Notes: a model not told the origin generated them from the sequence alone. 64,000 nucleotides of DNA from Halomonas sp. ML-15 (GCF_014779595.1 NZ_JACXZT010000003.1:186001-250000), one strand, 5' to 3'; shown: positions 16,411 through 27,617, counted from the first letter of the stretch. A program made the numbers and translations.

Positions 16411-17430
16411 ATGGCACAACAATCGATAAGTGAGCTCTCCCGAGACAATCGGGTGCGAATCCTGGCCGGCGTTGCGGTGATCGCACTGGTCTATGCCTTG
16501 ATTGCCAGCTCCGGGGCAAGCTCTGCACGCGAGGAGCGTGATAGCCTCGAAGAGCGCGTTGCGGTGCTGGAAAGCGACAATGATGCGCTGCGCAGCGAAG
16601 TCGATACCTTTGCCGAGGCGCAAGGTAGCGTCGATGAAGCCCAGCAGGAGCTGGCGGCGCTCGAAGAGGATACCGAACAGGCTCGTGAACGTCTGGCCGA
16701 GGTCGAGAACGAGCTCGCCGAGAGCGAAGCGCAGCTGGCTGAGCAGGAGAGTGCCTACGAGGCGCGTCAGGCTGAGCAGGAAGAAGAGCTCGAGGCACGC
16801 CGCCAAGAGCAGGAAGAGGAACTCGAGGCTCGCCGTCAGGAGCAGGAAGAGGAGCTGGCTGCGCGTCGCAACGAACTCGAACAGCAGGTCGAGGAGCTCA
16901 ATGAGCAGTCTCAGACGCTGGACGAGCAGGTTGCGCAAAAGCAGGCCGAGCTTGAGACGCTGGAAGCCCAGGCGGAAGAAGCGCGAGACGCCCGTGATAG
17001 TGCCCGGGAAGAGTTAGAAGGTCTCGAGGAGCAGATCGCCGAGGCGGAAGGGCGTCAGGCCGAGCTGGCCAGCCAGATCGAGTCCGGTCAGGATCGCATC
17101 GCGGCACTGCAGGAGGAGATCGACGCGCTGGAAGGTCAGGCCGAGGAGCGTCAAGCGACCCTTGATGAGCTCGATGCTCAGATCGCTGCCTCACAGCAGA
17201 GCTTTGACCACGTCGAAGAGGGTCTCGAAGCTGCTCTCAACGAGTACGAGGAGACCCAGGCGCAGGTCGAAGAGGCGGATGCGCGGCTCAACGAGCTCTC
17301 CGAGCAGACCAGCGCCCGCACTGAGCAGCTCGAGCGTCTTGAAGCCCAGTTGGCCAGCTGGCGCGACGAGCTCAGCGAGCTCGAAGCCAGTCTTGAAGCA
17401 GCCACTGCAGAGCAGGAAGAGGACGAATGA
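16411..17430 (+). CDS. membrane-anchored coiled-coil protein
   Basis: A 339-residue protein with a short cytoplasmic N-terminus, one membrane helix at about residues 17-34 (ILAGVAVIALVYALIASS), and then about 300 residues of unbroken Glu/Gln/Ala/Leu-rich coiled coil. Residues 117-149 are three near-identical 11-residue repeats (EARRQEQEEEL), an 11-residue (hendecad) period. It is very acidic. Such proteins act as spacers or scaffolds in the envelope; no catalytic motif is present. The start has AAGGGGA about ten bases ahead, and a strong terminator follows. Confidence 0.7.
   Translation: MAQQSISELSRDNRVRILAGVAVIALVYALIASSGASSAREERDSLEERVAVLESDNDALRSEVDTFAEAQGSVDEAQQELAALEEDTEQARERLAEVENELAESEAQLAEQESAYEARQAEQEEELEARRQEQEEELEARRQEQEEELAARRNELEQQVEELNEQSQTLDEQVAQKQAELETLEAQAEEARDARDSAREELEGLEEQIAEAEGRQAELASQIESGQDRIAALQEEIDALEGQAEERQATLDELDAQIAASQQSFDHVEEGLEAALNEYEETQAQVEEADARLNELSEQTSARTEQLERLEAQLASWRDELSELEASLEAATAEQEEDE
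16759..16857 (+). repeat. three 33-base in-frame tandem repeats
   Basis: Three consecutive 33-base units inside the coiled-coil gene encode EARQAEQEEEL then twice EARRQEQEEEL. Codons differ between units (for example GAGGCACGC, GAGGCTCGC), so the protein repeat is maintained despite synonymous drift. Confidence 0.8.
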
Positions 17431-17460
17431 TTTTACCTCTTAGGCGCAGGTGCCCTGACA

Positions 17461-17492
17461 CGGCGGCGAGCATAACGCTCGCCGCCGTTTTT
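17461..17492 (+). terminator. Rho-independent terminator after coiled-coil gene
   Basis: An 11-base stem, CGGCGGCGAGC with GCTCGCCGCCG, loop ATAAC, followed directly by five T residues. It ends transcription of the coiled-coil gene before apbC. Confidence 0.92.
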
Positions 17493-17610
17493 CATGCGCA
17501 GTGCTAAAGTTGAGTGCAGCGCTTGGTTATACCGGCGATCAGCGGGTTATACTGGCCAACACACCGACCGGCCATCACCGGTCGCCATGACCGACCAGCA
17601 GGAGTGAACC

Positions 17611-18414
17611 GTGATTGAAGGGGTAAAGCATATCGTCGCCGTGGCCTCGGGCAAGGGGGGCGTAGGCAAGTCCACCGTGACCGTCAATCTGGCGCTGGCG
17701 ATGGCCGCTGAAGGCTACCGCGTGGGACTGCTCGACGCTGATATCTATGGCCCCAGCCAGGCGCAGATGCTGGGTATCGGCGAAGGCGTGCGGCCACAGC
17801 AGGCCGGCGAGAATCAGTTTCAGCCGCTCGAGGCCCACGGTATCCAGGCCATGTCGATGGCCTTCATGGTCGACATCAACGAGCCGATGGTATGGCGCGG
17901 TCCGATGGTGGCCGGGGCCTTCCAGCAGATGCTCAACCAGACCGCCTGGGACAACCTCGACTATCTGTTTATCGATATGCCCCCAGGGACCGGTGACATC
18001 CAACTGACCCTGGCCCAGAAGGTACCGGTGTCGGGAGCGGTGATCGTCACTACGCCGCAGGATATTGCGCTGCTGGATGCGCGCAAGGGTATCGAGATGT
18101 TTCGCAAGGTCAACGTGCCGGTACTCGGCGTGGTCGAGAACATGAGTCTGCACGTCTGTTCCGAATGCGGGCACAGCGAGCCGATCTTCGGCGCTGGCGG
18201 TGGCAAGCGCATCGCCGAGCAGTATCAGACCAAGCTGCTCGGCCAGCTGCCGCTGACCCTGTCGATTCGCGAACAGTCCGACGGCGGCCGCCCAACGGTG
18301 ATCAGCGACCCGGATAGCGAGGCAGCAGCGACTTTCCGCGGTGTGGCTCGCGCGGTGGCCGATGGGGTGGCCGGTCAGCAGTCGGAGGGGCCGACCATCA
18401 GCTTCGGCGACTGA
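17611..18414 (+). CDS. apbC: Mrp/ApbC iron-sulfur cluster carrier ATPase
   Basis: A 267-residue P-loop ATPase of the Mrp/NBP35 family that carries 4Fe-4S clusters to apoproteins in the cytosol. The deviant Walker A GKGGVGKST is near residues 15-23, and the paired cysteines of the family appear in SLHVCSECGHSEPIFG. It lacks the N-terminal DUF59 domain of longer homologues such as E. coli Mrp (369 residues), so it is a short form. The start is GTG with a CAGGAG site. A hairpin terminator follows. Confidence 0.93.
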   Translation: MIEGVKHIVAVASGKGGVGKSTVTVNLALAMAAEGYRVGLLDADIYGPSQAQMLGIGEGVRPQQAGENQFQPLEAHGIQAMSMAFMVDINEPMVWRGPMVAGAFQQMLNQTAWDNLDYLFIDMPPGTGDIQLTLAQKVPVSGAVIVTTPQDIALLDARKGIEMFRKVNVPVLGVVENMSLHVCSECGHSEPIFGAGGGKRIAEQYQTKLLGQLPLTLSIREQSDGGRPTVISDPDSEAAATFRGVARAVADGVAGQQSEGPTISFGD

Positions 18415-18445
18415 TCCAGGCACTGCCAACTTTGTATTCGTCGAA

Positions 18446-18475
18446 CGGGCCGTTATCATAACGGCCCGATTTCTT
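18446..18475 (+). terminator. terminator after apbC
   Basis: CGGGCCGTTA and TAACGGCCCG form a perfect ten-base stem with a three-base loop, followed by the T-rich tail ATTTCTTT. Confidence 0.85.
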
Positions 18476-18524
18476 TCTGCTGGCGCAATGGCGCGGCAGT
18501 TTTCGCCCCATCAAGGACGCCCCG

Positions 18525-19091
18525 ATGAGCATCAAATCCGACAAGTGGATCCGCCGCATGGCCGCGCGGGAAGGCATGATCGAGCCGTTCGAGGCCGACC
18601 AGGTGCGCTACGTGGACGAGCGCCGGGTGATCTCGTACGGGACGTCGAGCTACGGCTACGACGTGCGCTGCGCCGACGACTTCAAGGTGTTCACCAATAT
18701 TCACTCGGCGGTGGTCGATCCCAAGGCCTTCGACGAGAAGAGCTTCGTCGATATCAAGGGCGACGTCTGCGTGATACCCCCCAACTCCTTCGCCTTGGCG
18801 CGTACGGTGGAGTATTTCCGTATTCCACGCAGCGTGCTGACGATTTGCCTGGGCAAGTCGACCTATGCCCGCTGTGGGATCATCGTCAATGTCACGCCGC
18901 TGGAGCCGGAGTGGGAAGGCCACGTAACGCTGGAGTTCTCCAATACCACCAACCTGCCGGCCAAGATCTACGCCAACGAAGGCGTGGCGCAGATGCTGTT
19001 CCTGGAGTCCGACGAGGTGTGCGATATCTCTTACAAGGACCGCGGCGGCAAGTATATGGGGCAGCGCGGCGTGACGCTCCCCAGAACCTGA
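18525..19091 (+). CDS. dcd: dCTP deaminase
   Basis: A 188-residue enzyme that deaminates dCTP to dUTP, the main route to dTMP in gammaproteobacteria. Characteristic blocks are [13 protein letters not shown] at the N-terminus, [38 protein letters not shown] (nucleotide and catalytic region) and the C-terminal [13 protein letters not shown]. Length equals the usual 188-193. It is preceded by the apbC terminator and is convergent with purN. Confidence 0.96.
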   Translation: MSIKSDKWIRRMAAREGMIEPFEADQVRYVDERRVISYGTSSYGYDVRCADDFKVFTNIHSAVVDPKAFDEKSFVDIKGDVCVIPPNSFALARTVEYFRIPRSVLTICLGKSTYARCGIIVNVTPLEPEWEGHVTLEFSNTTNLPAKIYANEGVAQMLFLESDEVCDISYKDRGGKYMGQRGVTLPRT

Positions 19092-19094
19092 GCG

Positions 19095-19838
19095 CTACTC
19101 TTCGTCCAGCTCTTCCGCCGCATCGGCATGCGACAGCCTTAGCCCTTGCGGCGGCAGCGGCATGCCGTCGAGAGTCGGGCCCTGCTGGCCAAGCTGCAGG
19201 CGGCCCTCCAGAAACCACTTCACGGCGATCGGGTAGATCAGGTGTTCACGGACGTGCACCTTCTCCTTGAGGGTGGCTTCGTCGTCCTCGGGATTCACCG
19301 CGACGGCGGCCTGTATCACCACAGGACCGCCGTCGAGCTCTTCGGTGACGAAGTGCACGCTGCAGCCGTGCTCGCTGACACCGTCGGCCAGTGCCCGGGC
19401 ATGGGTGCCGAGGCCCTGGTAGGCGGGTAGCAGCGAGGGGTGAATGTTCATCAGGCGGCCGTAGAAGCGCTGCACGAATAGCGGCGTGAGGATGCGCATG
19501 AAGCCGGCCAGCACGATCAGGTCGGGCTCGTGACGTTCGATCACCTTGATCAAGGCGCCATCGAAGGCCTCGCGGCTATCGTATTCGCGGTGGGGCAGGG
19601 CCACGGCGTCGATGCCGGCGTCGCGGGCGCGTTTGAGGCCATAGGCGTCGGCCTGGTTGGAGATCACCGCGACGATCTCGCCTCCGAGCTCGTCATAGGA
19701 CTGAGCGTCGATCAGGGCCTGCAGGTTGCTGCCATTGCCGGAGATCAAGACCACTACGCGGCGCGCCTCGCTAGCCTCGGCGGTGAAGTCGTTGAGGGTG
19801 TCGCTGGCCGGAGTAGGGGCGTCCGTGGTGCTGCTCAT
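19095..19838 (-). CDS. purN: phosphoribosylglycinamide formyltransferase
   Basis: A 247-residue GAR transformylase, which uses 10-formyl-THF for the third step of purine synthesis. After a poorly conserved 26-residue N-terminal extension come [18 protein letters not shown] (phosphoribosyl binding) and the catalytic Asn-His-Asp set in [21 protein letters not shown] and [13 protein letters not shown]. The frame remains open upstream, but this ATG overlaps the purM stop (ATGA), which decides the start and shows translational coupling. The C-terminus extends about 20 residues past E. coli PurN. Confidence 0.93.
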   Translation of the reverse strand: MSSTTDAPTPASDTLNDFTAEASEARRVVVLISGNGSNLQALIDAQSYDELGGEIVAVISNQADAYGLKRARDAGIDAVALPHREYDSREAFDGALIKVIERHEPDLIVLAGFMRILTPLFVQRFYGRLMNIHPSLLPAYQGLGTHARALADGVSEHGCSVHFVTEELDGGPVVIQAAVAVNPEDDEATLKEKVHVREHLIYPIAVKWFLEGRLQLGQQGPTLDGMPLPPQGLRLSHADAAEELDEE

Positions 19839-20917
19839 GCCGGGAGGTTCTCCAGTTGGACCTGAGCTTCGTCGCTGCGGCGAGCGCTGATCTCGCCGAG
19901 GCGATAGACCTGCTCCCCCTGGGCCTCGAGATGCGCCTGGGCTGCCTCGGCCTGGGCGGCAGAGACCACTACTACCATGCCCACGCCACAATTGAGCACG
20001 CGGTGCATCTCATGCTCGTCGACGTTACCCTGCTGCTGTAGCCAGTCGAAGACCGCCGGCCGGGTCCAGCTAGTCACGTCGACGTGAGCGGTGAGATCGT
20101 CGGGGAGCACGCGGGGGATATTCTCGAGTAGCCCACCGCCGGTAATATGGGACAGTGCGTGGACCTCGACGCCGCTCTCCTTGATCAGCGACAGCAGCGG
20201 CTTGACGTAGATGCGGGTCGGCGCGAGCAGGGCGTCGCCAAGTGGCTGGCCGTCGAGTTTGGTGTCGAGCGGCGCCGAGGAGACTTCGAGGATCTTGCGG
20301 ATCAGCGAGTAGCCGTTTGAGTGCGGGCCGGAGGAGGCCAGGCCCAGCAGTACATCACCCGCGGCGACCTTGCTGCCGTCGAGGATGTCGGACTTCTCTA
20401 CCACGCCCACGCAGAAACCGGCCAGGTCGTAGTCGCTGCCTGCGTACATGCCCGGCATTTCAGCGGTCTCGCCGCCGACCAGCGCGCAGCCGGCCTGGAA
20501 GCAGCCTTCGCCGATACCGGTCACAACGTCGGCGGCGATGTCCACATCCAGCTTGCCCGTGGCATAGTAGTCGAGAAACAGCAGCGGCTCGGCGCCGGCC
20601 ACCACCAGGTCGTTGACGCACATGGCGACCAGGTCAATGCCGATGGTGTCGTGCTTGGCGAGGTCCATGGCCAGGCGCAGCTTGGTGCCGACGCCGTCGG
20701 TACCGGATACCAGTACCGGCTCGCGATAGCCGCTGGGCAGTTGGCACAGTGCGCCAAAGCCGCCGAGTCCGCCCATTACCTCGGGGCGAGTGGTACGCTT
20801 GGCAACGCCCTTGATGCGTTCCACCAGGGCATTGCCGGCGTCGATATCCACACCAGCGTCCTTGTAGCTGAGAGACGGCTGGGGTGATTGGGAGGAGTCG
20901 GACGAGCTGCGGGTCAT
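19835..20917 (-). CDS. purM: phosphoribosylformylglycinamidine cyclo-ligase (AIR synthetase)
   Basis: A 360-residue ATP-dependent enzyme forming aminoimidazole ribonucleotide. Signatures are [56 protein letters not shown] and the Gly-rich [15 protein letters not shown]. The ATG used has AGGA at a good distance; a TTG two codons earlier is possible. It is operonic with purN, the same order as in E. coli, and divergent from the AI-2E transporter gene. PurR-type boxes were not evident by eye. Confidence 0.95.
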   Translation of the reverse strand: MTRSSSDSSQSPQPSLSYKDAGVDIDAGNALVERIKGVAKRTTRPEVMGGLGGFGALCQLPSGYREPVLVSGTDGVGTKLRLAMDLAKHDTIGIDLVAMCVNDLVVAGAEPLLFLDYYATGKLDVDIAADVVTGIGEGCFQAGCALVGGETAEMPGMYAGSDYDLAGFCVGVVEKSDILDGSKVAAGDVLLGLASSGPHSNGYSLIRKILEVSSAPLDTKLDGQPLGDALLAPTRIYVKPLLSLIKESGVEVHALSHITGGGLLENIPRVLPDDLTAHVDVTSWTRPAVFDWLQQQGNVDEHEMHRVLNCGVGMVVVVSAAQAEAAQAHLEAQGEQVYRLGEISARRSDEAQVQLENLPA

Positions 20918-21064
20918 GACCAATCCTGTCGAAGTACTGCGGAGAGATGGGGTGAAAATGCGGCGTGAATTGTAGCATCACCTGACAGTGCCCGCACCGC
21001 CGGTGCGTGGCAAATGCATGGGATAGCGCCACTGGAGTGGCGAATCGGCGCCAGGGAGTAACGG

Positions 21065-22141
21065 ATGCGCAGAGAGTGGTGGTTGCTGGCGGTTGGGGTT
21101 GGTTTAGTGTGGCTGCTGATGCAGCTCGAGTCGATGTTGATGCCATTCATCGCCGGGATGATTATCGCCTACCTAGGCGATCCGCTGGCCAACCGGCTGC
21201 AGCGGCTGGGGCTTTCGCGGCCGATGGCGGTGACCGGGGTGTTCCTGGTACTGATCCTGGTGCTCAGTATCAGCCTGTTGATCCTGATTCCGCTGACAGT
21301 CCAGCAGGCCCGTCAGTTTGGTGAGGTGGTGCCGAATATCTTCGAGTGGTTCGAAACGGTGCTGGCGCCCCAGCTTCAAGCCTGGACCGGCTATGATCTC
21401 AGCGCTGAACTCGACAACCTGCAGGAAACCCTGGCCGAGCACTGGCAGGAAGCCGCCGGTCCGGCCGCCGAGATTCTGGGCCATGTCGGTCGCTCCGGAC
21501 GCGCTTTCCTGACCTGGATCACCTATCTCTCGCTGGTGCCGGTGGTGGCGTTCTACCTGCTGCTGGACTGGGAGCGCCTGCTGCACAGCATCCGTAGCCT
21601 GTTGCCGCGCCAGTGGGAGCCAGATGTGACGCGGCTGGCCAAGCGCTGCGATGAAGTCCTCTCGGCCTTCCTGCGTGGACAGCTGCTGGTGATGCTGTGC
21701 CTGGGGGCGATCTACGCGCTGGGCTTGACCCTGATGGGGGTGCGCTTCGGTTTGCTGATCGGCCTGCTGGCTGGGCTCGCCAGCATCGTGCCGTTTCTGG
21801 GCTTTATTGTCGGCATCAGCGTGGCGCTGGTGGTGGCGTTCTTCCAGTTCGGCACCTGGCTGGCGCTGCTCGGTGTGGTGGCGGTATTCAGTATCGGTCA
21901 GGCGGTAGAGAGCACCGTCCTGCAGCCCAAGCTGCTGGGCGACAAGATCGGCCTGCATCCGGTGGCGGTGATCTTCGCCGTGCTGGCCGGCGGCAATCTG
22001 TTTGGCTTTACCGGCGTATTGCTGGCGCTGCCCGCCGCGGCGGTCATCATGGTACTCTTGAAAGAGGTTAAAGAGCGCTATAAAAACAGTACCTTATATG
22101 ATGCTGTGCGGAATGACGGCAGTGATGAGGATCCTCAATGA
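21065..22141 (+). CDS. AI-2E family transporter (PerM-like)
   Basis: A 358-residue membrane protein of the AI-2 exporter superfamily (PF01594), with about seven or eight helices, the central LTWITYLSLVPVVAFYLLLDWERL and the C-terminal VAVIFAVLAGGNLFGFTGVLLALPAAAV. Family members export AI-2 or act in sodium or proton antiport, so the substrate is not implied. Its stop overlaps the hda start (ATGA), a pairing commonly seen in gammaproteobacteria. Confidence 0.92.
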   Translation: MRREWWLLAVGVGLVWLLMQLESMLMPFIAGMIIAYLGDPLANRLQRLGLSRPMAVTGVFLVLILVLSISLLILIPLTVQQARQFGEVVPNIFEWFETVLAPQLQAWTGYDLSAELDNLQETLAEHWQEAAGPAAEILGHVGRSGRAFLTWITYLSLVPVVAFYLLLDWERLLHSIRSLLPRQWEPDVTRLAKRCDEVLSAFLRGQLLVMLCLGAIYALGLTLMGVRFGLLIGLLAGLASIVPFLGFIVGISVALVVAFFQFGTWLALLGVVAVFSIGQAVESTVLQPKLLGDKIGLHPVAVIFAVLAGGNLFGFTGVLLALPAAAVIMVLLKEVKERYKNSTLYDAVRNDGSDEDPQ

Positions 22142-22839
22142 CCGCTGGCCCTGGACAGTTGCCGCTTGGCGTTGGGTTGCGTGACGATGCCACCTTCGCC
22201 AACTTCGAGCCGACGGGCAATACTAGCCTGGTGGAAACACTGCGCGCCCAGTGCCAGCCGGACGGCGAGCCCTTCCTGTTCGTTTGGGGCGCGCCCGGCG
22301 TCGGTCGCAGCCATCTGCTGCAGGCCGCTTGCCATGCGGCGTCGGATCGCGATAAGCGAGCGCTCTACCTGCCCCTCGCCGAACTTGGCCACTTCCCACC
22401 GCATATGCTCGAGGATGCAGAGCGTCTCGACCTGGTGGCCATCGACGATCTCGACCGAGTGCTGGGCCGAAAACGCTGGGAGGAGGCGCTGTTCCACGCC
22501 TTCAATCGACTCCGCGATGCCGGCAAGCGACTGGTGATTGCCGCGCCAGCGGCGCCGCGGCAGCTCGAGGTGGCGCTGCCCGATCTGGCCTCGCGCTTGA
22601 CCTGGGGCACCACCTTTCACGTGCATCCGCTGGATGACGAGGGACGCCTGGCGGCGCTCAAGCTACGTGCCAAGGTGCGCGGCATGCTGCTGCCCGATGA
22701 AGTCGCGCGCTACATGCTGCACCGCGGGCCGCGGCGTCTGGGGGATATGTGCGACGCCCTGGACACGCTGGATCGTGCCTCGCTGTCTGCTCAGCGCAAG
22801 CTGACCATTCCCTTCGTCAAGCAGGCGCTTGGGTGGTAA
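22138..22839 (+). CDS. hda: DnaA regulatory inactivator Hda
   Basis: A 233-residue AAA+ protein related to DnaA domain III that, with the beta clamp, triggers hydrolysis of DnaA-ATP. The N-terminal GQLPLGVGL is the clamp-binding segment; the core includes FANFEPTGN, GAPGVGRSHLLQAA (Walker A-like, P-loop present), DLVAIDDLDRV (Walker B) and SRLTWGTTFHVHPLDD. Length matches E. coli Hda (233). It overlaps the AI-2E transporter gene and is convergent with a lipoprotein gene 12 bases away. Confidence 0.95.
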   Translation: MTAGPGQLPLGVGLRDDATFANFEPTGNTSLVETLRAQCQPDGEPFLFVWGAPGVGRSHLLQAACHAASDRDKRALYLPLAELGHFPPHMLEDAERLDLVAIDDLDRVLGRKRWEEALFHAFNRLRDAGKRLVIAAPAAPRQLEVALPDLASRLTWGTTFHVHPLDDEGRLAALKLRAKVRGMLLPDEVARYMLHRGPRRLGDMCDALDTLDRASLSAQRKLTIPFVKQALGW

Positions 22840-22851
22840 TGGCCCAGCGCC

Positions 22852-23415
22852 TCAGCGGCTCAGATTAACGTTGACGCGCTGACCGTTGCTCACGCTGACC
22901 TGATTGATGATGATCCGTGGCCGGCCGTCGGCCGGGGTGACGCTGCCCGAAACGTAGTAGTCGCCTGCCGGCAGACCGTTGACGGTAAAGCGGCCGTCAT
23001 CATCGGTGCTGGCCTGGTGGGTATAGGCCTGGGCGCGGGGGTCGGCGGGTTCAACGGCCTGACCGGCGAGCGCCTTCTCGGCAGCTTCCGCCGAGTAGGT
23101 GGTGACCGGCGCCACCGACACTCGGCTATTGCGGCCGACCACGGTGCCCGAGGCAGTATCCAGGGTCAGACGACCACTGATCGAGGCGCTGCCCTGTTTC
23201 TCGAGTGCCGCGTATTCGGCTTCGGGGAAGGCCACCTCACGAGCCACGCGACCCGGCGGTGGGCCTTCGTCAGGAGCGCGTTCGGCGTCGGTGCCGACGT
23301 CGGTCACCTCGATGCGCTCCGGCGGTGGCCCTGGCGTGGTGTCGATCAGCTGACAGCCGCTCGCGGCGAGGCCAGCGGCGGCAATTATCAGGTACCTCAT
23401 CAGCCTGCGGTGCAT
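22852..23415 (-). CDS. lipoprotein with carboxypeptidase-regulatory-like beta domain
   Basis: A 187-residue protein with a lipobox (AGLAASGC, Cys21) and then a proline/acid-rich linker. A transthyretin-like C-terminal domain follows: the segments HQASTDDDGRFTVNGLPAGDYYVSG and IIINQVSVSNGQRVNVNL are typical of carboxypeptidase-regulatory-like (prealbumin) folds. Function unknown, likely periplasmic binding. A second Met at residue 6 is an alternative start. It is transcribed alone. Confidence 0.7.
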   Translation of the reverse strand: MHRRLMRYLIIAAAGLAASGCQLIDTTPGPPPERIEVTDVGTDAERAPDEGPPPGRVAREVAFPEAEYAALEKQGSASISGRLTLDTASGTVVGRNSRVSVAPVTTYSAEAAEKALAGQAVEPADPRAQAYTHQASTDDDGRFTVNGLPAGDYYVSGSVTPADGRPRIIINQVSVSNGQRVNVNLSR

Positions 23416-23550
23416 CGGGTCTCTCCTGCATCCATGTGCCCAGCGGAATAGTGAGTCTATGCTGCGGCCATCGACGGCGCCACTGCCGCTTGAAAGCTGC
23501 TCGGCCCGCTACCATGGTAAGGGTAAGAGCTCATCGACACGGAGGCGAGC

Positions 23551-24930
<1,380 letters not shown>

Positions 24931-24953
24931 ACTGTTCGTAAGTGAACATGGCG

Positions 24954-25712
24954 TCAGGCGATATGCAGGTCCACGTCATGGCTCTCGAGCAGCCGGCAGA
25001 TGGTGTCGGGTGGCTGGCGGTCGGTGAACAGGGCGTCCAGCTGTGAAATATTGCCCTGGCGCACCACCGGATTGCGATGAAATTTGGAGTGATCGGCCGC
25101 CAGGTAGACCTGCCGCGAGTTGCGGATGATCGCCTGGGCGACGCGCACCTCCTGATAGTCGAACTCGAGGAGTGAGCCGTCTTCATCGATGCCGCTGATG
25201 CCGATGATGCCGAAATCGACCTTGAACTGGTTGATGAAGTCGATGGTCGCCTCACCGATGATGCCGCCATCCCGAGCCCGCACCTGGCCCCCGGCGACGA
25301 TGACATTGAAGTCTTCCTTGTGCTGCAGAGTGGCCGCCACATTGAGGTTGTTGGTAATCACCTCGAGCCCCTTGTGGTGATCGAGGGCGTCGGCGATCAC
25401 CTCATTGCTGGTGCCGATATTGATGAACAGCGAGGCGTTGTCGGGAATCTTTGACGCCAACAGGTGGGCGATGCGGCGCTTGGCATCCAGGTTGAGCGTC
25501 TTGCGGGTACTGTAGGAGGTGTTGACGGTGCTCGATTCGAGCCCGGCGCCACCGTGCACGCGGCGTATCAGCCCTTCCGCGGCCAGCGCATTGAGGTCGC
25601 GGCGAACCGTCTGGGGCGTGACGTCGAAGTGGCTGGTAAGTTGTTCGATGGCGGCATAGCCCTGGCGTTTCACCAGTGCCACGATAGCGTCCTGACGTTC
25701 CCGCTGATTCAT
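24954..25712 (-). CDS. glpR: DeoR-family glycerol-3-phosphate regulon repressor
   Basis: A 252-residue regulator with a DeoR N-terminal helix-turn-helix (FDVTPQTVRRDLNALAAEGLIRRVHGGA, about residues 28-55) and a sugar-phosphate sensor domain containing NIGTSNEVIADAL. Its size and divergent position next to glpK, with GlpR-like operators in the gap, support GlpR; it would release DNA on binding glycerol-3-phosphate. A generic DeoR regulator would be the alternative. It likely represses both itself and glpK. Confidence 0.9.
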   Translation of the reverse strand: MNQRERQDAIVALVKRQGYAAIEQLTSHFDVTPQTVRRDLNALAAEGLIRRVHGGAGLESSTVNTSYSTRKTLNLDAKRRIAHLLASKIPDNASLFINIGTSNEVIADALDHHKGLEVITNNLNVAATLQHKEDFNVIVAGGQVRARDGGIIGEATIDFINQFKVDFGIIGISGIDEDGSLLEFDYQEVRVAQAIIRNSRQVYLAADHSKFHRNPVVRQGNISQLDALFTDRQPPDTICRLLESHDVDLHIA

Positions 25713-25875
25713 GCGACCTCCTTGACGTTGTGATTAGTCTACGTGATTTCGAGGATATGCAACATCGGGTATACGCAGTGGCCGCTGCAGTCACCGTGGC
25801 TAGCATTCGACTAAGGTGCAAGAGAGCGTCGCATGCAAAGGTTTGAGCCATTCACGCGAGTAGTTTAGTCTCCAG

Positions 25876-25893
25876 TTGTCGAAAACGAACATA
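25876..25893. promoter_or_regulatory. GlpR operator 1 upstream of glpK
   Basis: TTGTCGAAAACGAACATA reads on the reverse strand as TATGTTCGTTTTCGACAA. That matches the E. coli GlpR consensus of two inverted TTCG half-sites around an AT-rich centre (TGTTCG-N4-CGAACA style). It overlaps or adjoins a possible -10 (TATATT), which suits repression. Confidence 0.75.
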
Positions 25894-25895
25894 TA

Positions 25896-25913
25896 TTCAG
25901 CGAAAACGAAAAT
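25896..25913. promoter_or_regulatory. GlpR operator 2 upstream of glpK
   Basis: TTCAGCGAAAACGAAAAT repeats the CGAAAACGAA core of the neighbouring site 20 bases downstream, about two helical turns away and on the same face. It is a weaker match. Paired sites fit cooperative tetramer binding (inference). Confidence 0.6.
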
Positions 25914-25942
25914 CAAAGCGAACAATACAAGAGGACCGCGCC

Positions 25943-27424
25943 ATGCCTGCCTACCTGCTTGCCATCGATCAGGGTACCACCAGTTCGCGGGCGATCCTTT
26001 TCGACCGGCAGGCTAACGTCGTCGAGGTGGCTCAGCAGGAGTTCACCCAGCACTTTCCCGAAGATGGCTGGATCGAGCACGATGCCGAGGATATCTGGCA
26101 GAGCGTAGAGCAGACCTGTCGTCAGGTGCTCGATCAGGCGGGTATCGGCGCCGACGAGGTGGCCGGCATCGGCATCACCAATCAGCGCGAAACGACGCTG
26201 CTGTGGGATCGCAATACCGGCGAGGTGCTGCATCGGGCGATCGTCTGGCAGGACCGGCGTACTGCCGACCTGTGCCAGCGACTGCGCGATGCTGGCCACA
26301 CCTCCTTGGTCCAGGCGCGAACCGGGCTGTTGATCGATCCCTATTTTTCTGCCACCAAGCTGGCCTGGCTGCTTGAGCACGTCGAGGGTGCGCGGGAGCG
26401 AGCCGAGCGCGGTGAACTGGCCTTCGGCACCGTCGACAGTTTCCTGATCTGGCGCCTCACCGGTGGCAGGGTACACGCCACCGATGCGACCAATGCCTCA
26501 CGCACGGCGCTGTTCAATATTCATCAGCAGTGCTGGGACGATGAGCTGCTGGCGCTGTTCGATATTCCGGCCTCACTGCTGCCGGAGGTCAAGGACTCCA
26601 GCGATGATTTTGGTCACGCGCGTGAGGGTTTCCTGGGTACGGCGCTGCCCATTGCCGGCGTGGCCGGTGATCAGCAGGCGGCGCTGTTCGGGCAAGCCTG
26701 CTTCGAGCCCGGGATGGGCAAGAGTACCTACGGGACCGGCTGTTTCATGATCCTCAATACCGGCGACAGCGCCGAAACCTCTCGCAACCGGCTGCTGACC
26801 ACGGTGGGTTATCGCCTGAATGGCAAACCGACCTACGCCATGGAGGGCAGTATCTTCGTGGCCGGTGCTACGGTGCAGTGGCTGCGGGACGGACTCAAGC
26901 TGTTTCACGATGCGGCCGAGACCGAAGCCTTGGCGAGAAAGACCCGTGAAGGTCACCACGTCTACCTGGTCCCGGCCTTCACCGGGCTCGGCGCGCCGCA
27001 TTGGGATCCTCAGGCGCGCGGGGCCATTTTCGGGCTGACCCGGGATACCGGGATCGCCGAAATCGTCGCCGCGGGGCTGCAGGCGGTCTGCTACCAGACC
27101 CGCGACTTGCAGGTTTGCATGAACGATGACATGGCCGCCAATACCGGTACGTTGAGGGTCGATGGTGGCATGGTCCGCAACAACTGGCTGATGCAGTTCC
27201 TGGCCGACATGTTGGGCGTTCCAGTGGATCGGCCTACGGTGCTCGAGACCACGGCACTGGGGGCTGCCTACCTGGCCGGCCTGCAGATCGGCTGGTACCG
27301 CGATCTGGAGGAGATAGCCGAACTGTGGCGCTGTGAGCGCACCTTCGAGCCGAACATGCCGGGGGAGGAGCGAGAGCGCCTCTATCAAGGCTGGCAGGAT
27401 GCCGTGGCACGCGTCAAATCCTGA
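25943..27424 (+). CDS. glpK: glycerol kinase
   Basis: A 493-residue FGGY kinase that phosphorylates glycerol to glycerol-3-phosphate with ATP. Motifs are [15 protein letters not shown] at the N-terminus, [12 protein letters not shown], the substrate-binding TYGTGCFMI and the FGGY-like [13 protein letters not shown] region. Length is typical (about 495). The start has an AAGAGGA site. It is divergent from glpR across paired GlpR boxes; no glpF or glpD lies in the window, so those genes are elsewhere. Confidence 0.97.
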   Translation: MPAYLLAIDQGTTSSRAILFDRQANVVEVAQQEFTQHFPEDGWIEHDAEDIWQSVEQTCRQVLDQAGIGADEVAGIGITNQRETTLLWDRNTGEVLHRAIVWQDRRTADLCQRLRDAGHTSLVQARTGLLIDPYFSATKLAWLLEHVEGARERAERGELAFGTVDSFLIWRLTGGRVHATDATNASRTALFNIHQQCWDDELLALFDIPASLLPEVKDSSDDFGHAREGFLGTALPIAGVAGDQQAALFGQACFEPGMGKSTYGTGCFMILNTGDSAETSRNRLLTTVGYRLNGKPTYAMEGSIFVAGATVQWLRDGLKLFHDAAETEALARKTREGHHVYLVPAFTGLGAPHWDPQARGAIFGLTRDTGIAEIVAAGLQAVCYQTRDLQVCMNDDMAANTGTLRVDGGMVRNNWLMQFLADMLGVPVDRPTVLETTALGAAYLAGLQIGWYRDLEEIAELWRCERTFEPNMPGEERERLYQGWQDAVARVKS

Positions 27425-27472
27425 CGCGGGACGTCTCCAAGCGGCTGATCGTGAAGATTTTTTGCGCCACTA

Positions 27473-27500
27473 TTGCATTCGTGGGGCGGATGCGTAAAAT
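27473..27500 (+). promoter_or_regulatory. predicted sigma-70 promoter for tRNA-Val genes
   Basis: TTGCAT and TAAAAT are separated by 16 bases, starting 68 bases before the first tRNA. The -10 lies within an exact 10-base inverted repeat, CGGATGCGTA/TACGCATCCG (27487-27509), which could also be a hairpin ending glpK transcription. Confidence 0.5.
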
Positions 27501-27540
27501 ACGCATCCGTTGCCAGGCAAGCTGTCTCCTGGAAGGCAGT

Positions 27541-27617
27541 AGGACCATAGCTCAGTTGGTTAGAGCGCCACGTTGACATCGTGGAGGTCAGCGGTTCAAA
27601 TCCGCTTGGTCCTACCA
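27541..27617 (+). tRNA. tRNA-Val (GAC), copy 1
   Basis: A full cloverleaf: acceptor AGGACCA with TGGTCCT, D arm GCTC..GAGC, anticodon stem CCACG/CGTGG with loop TTGACAT (anticodon GAC, reading GUC/GUU valine codons), T arm AGCGG/CCGCT with TTCAAAT, and an encoded CCA. It is 77 bases long, and an identical copy follows 29 bases later. Confidence 0.97.

Noticed and set aside
16759-16857. short tandem repeats as a CRISPR array
   Set aside because: The units are contiguous, in frame and without spacers; they encode a coiled-coil repeat.
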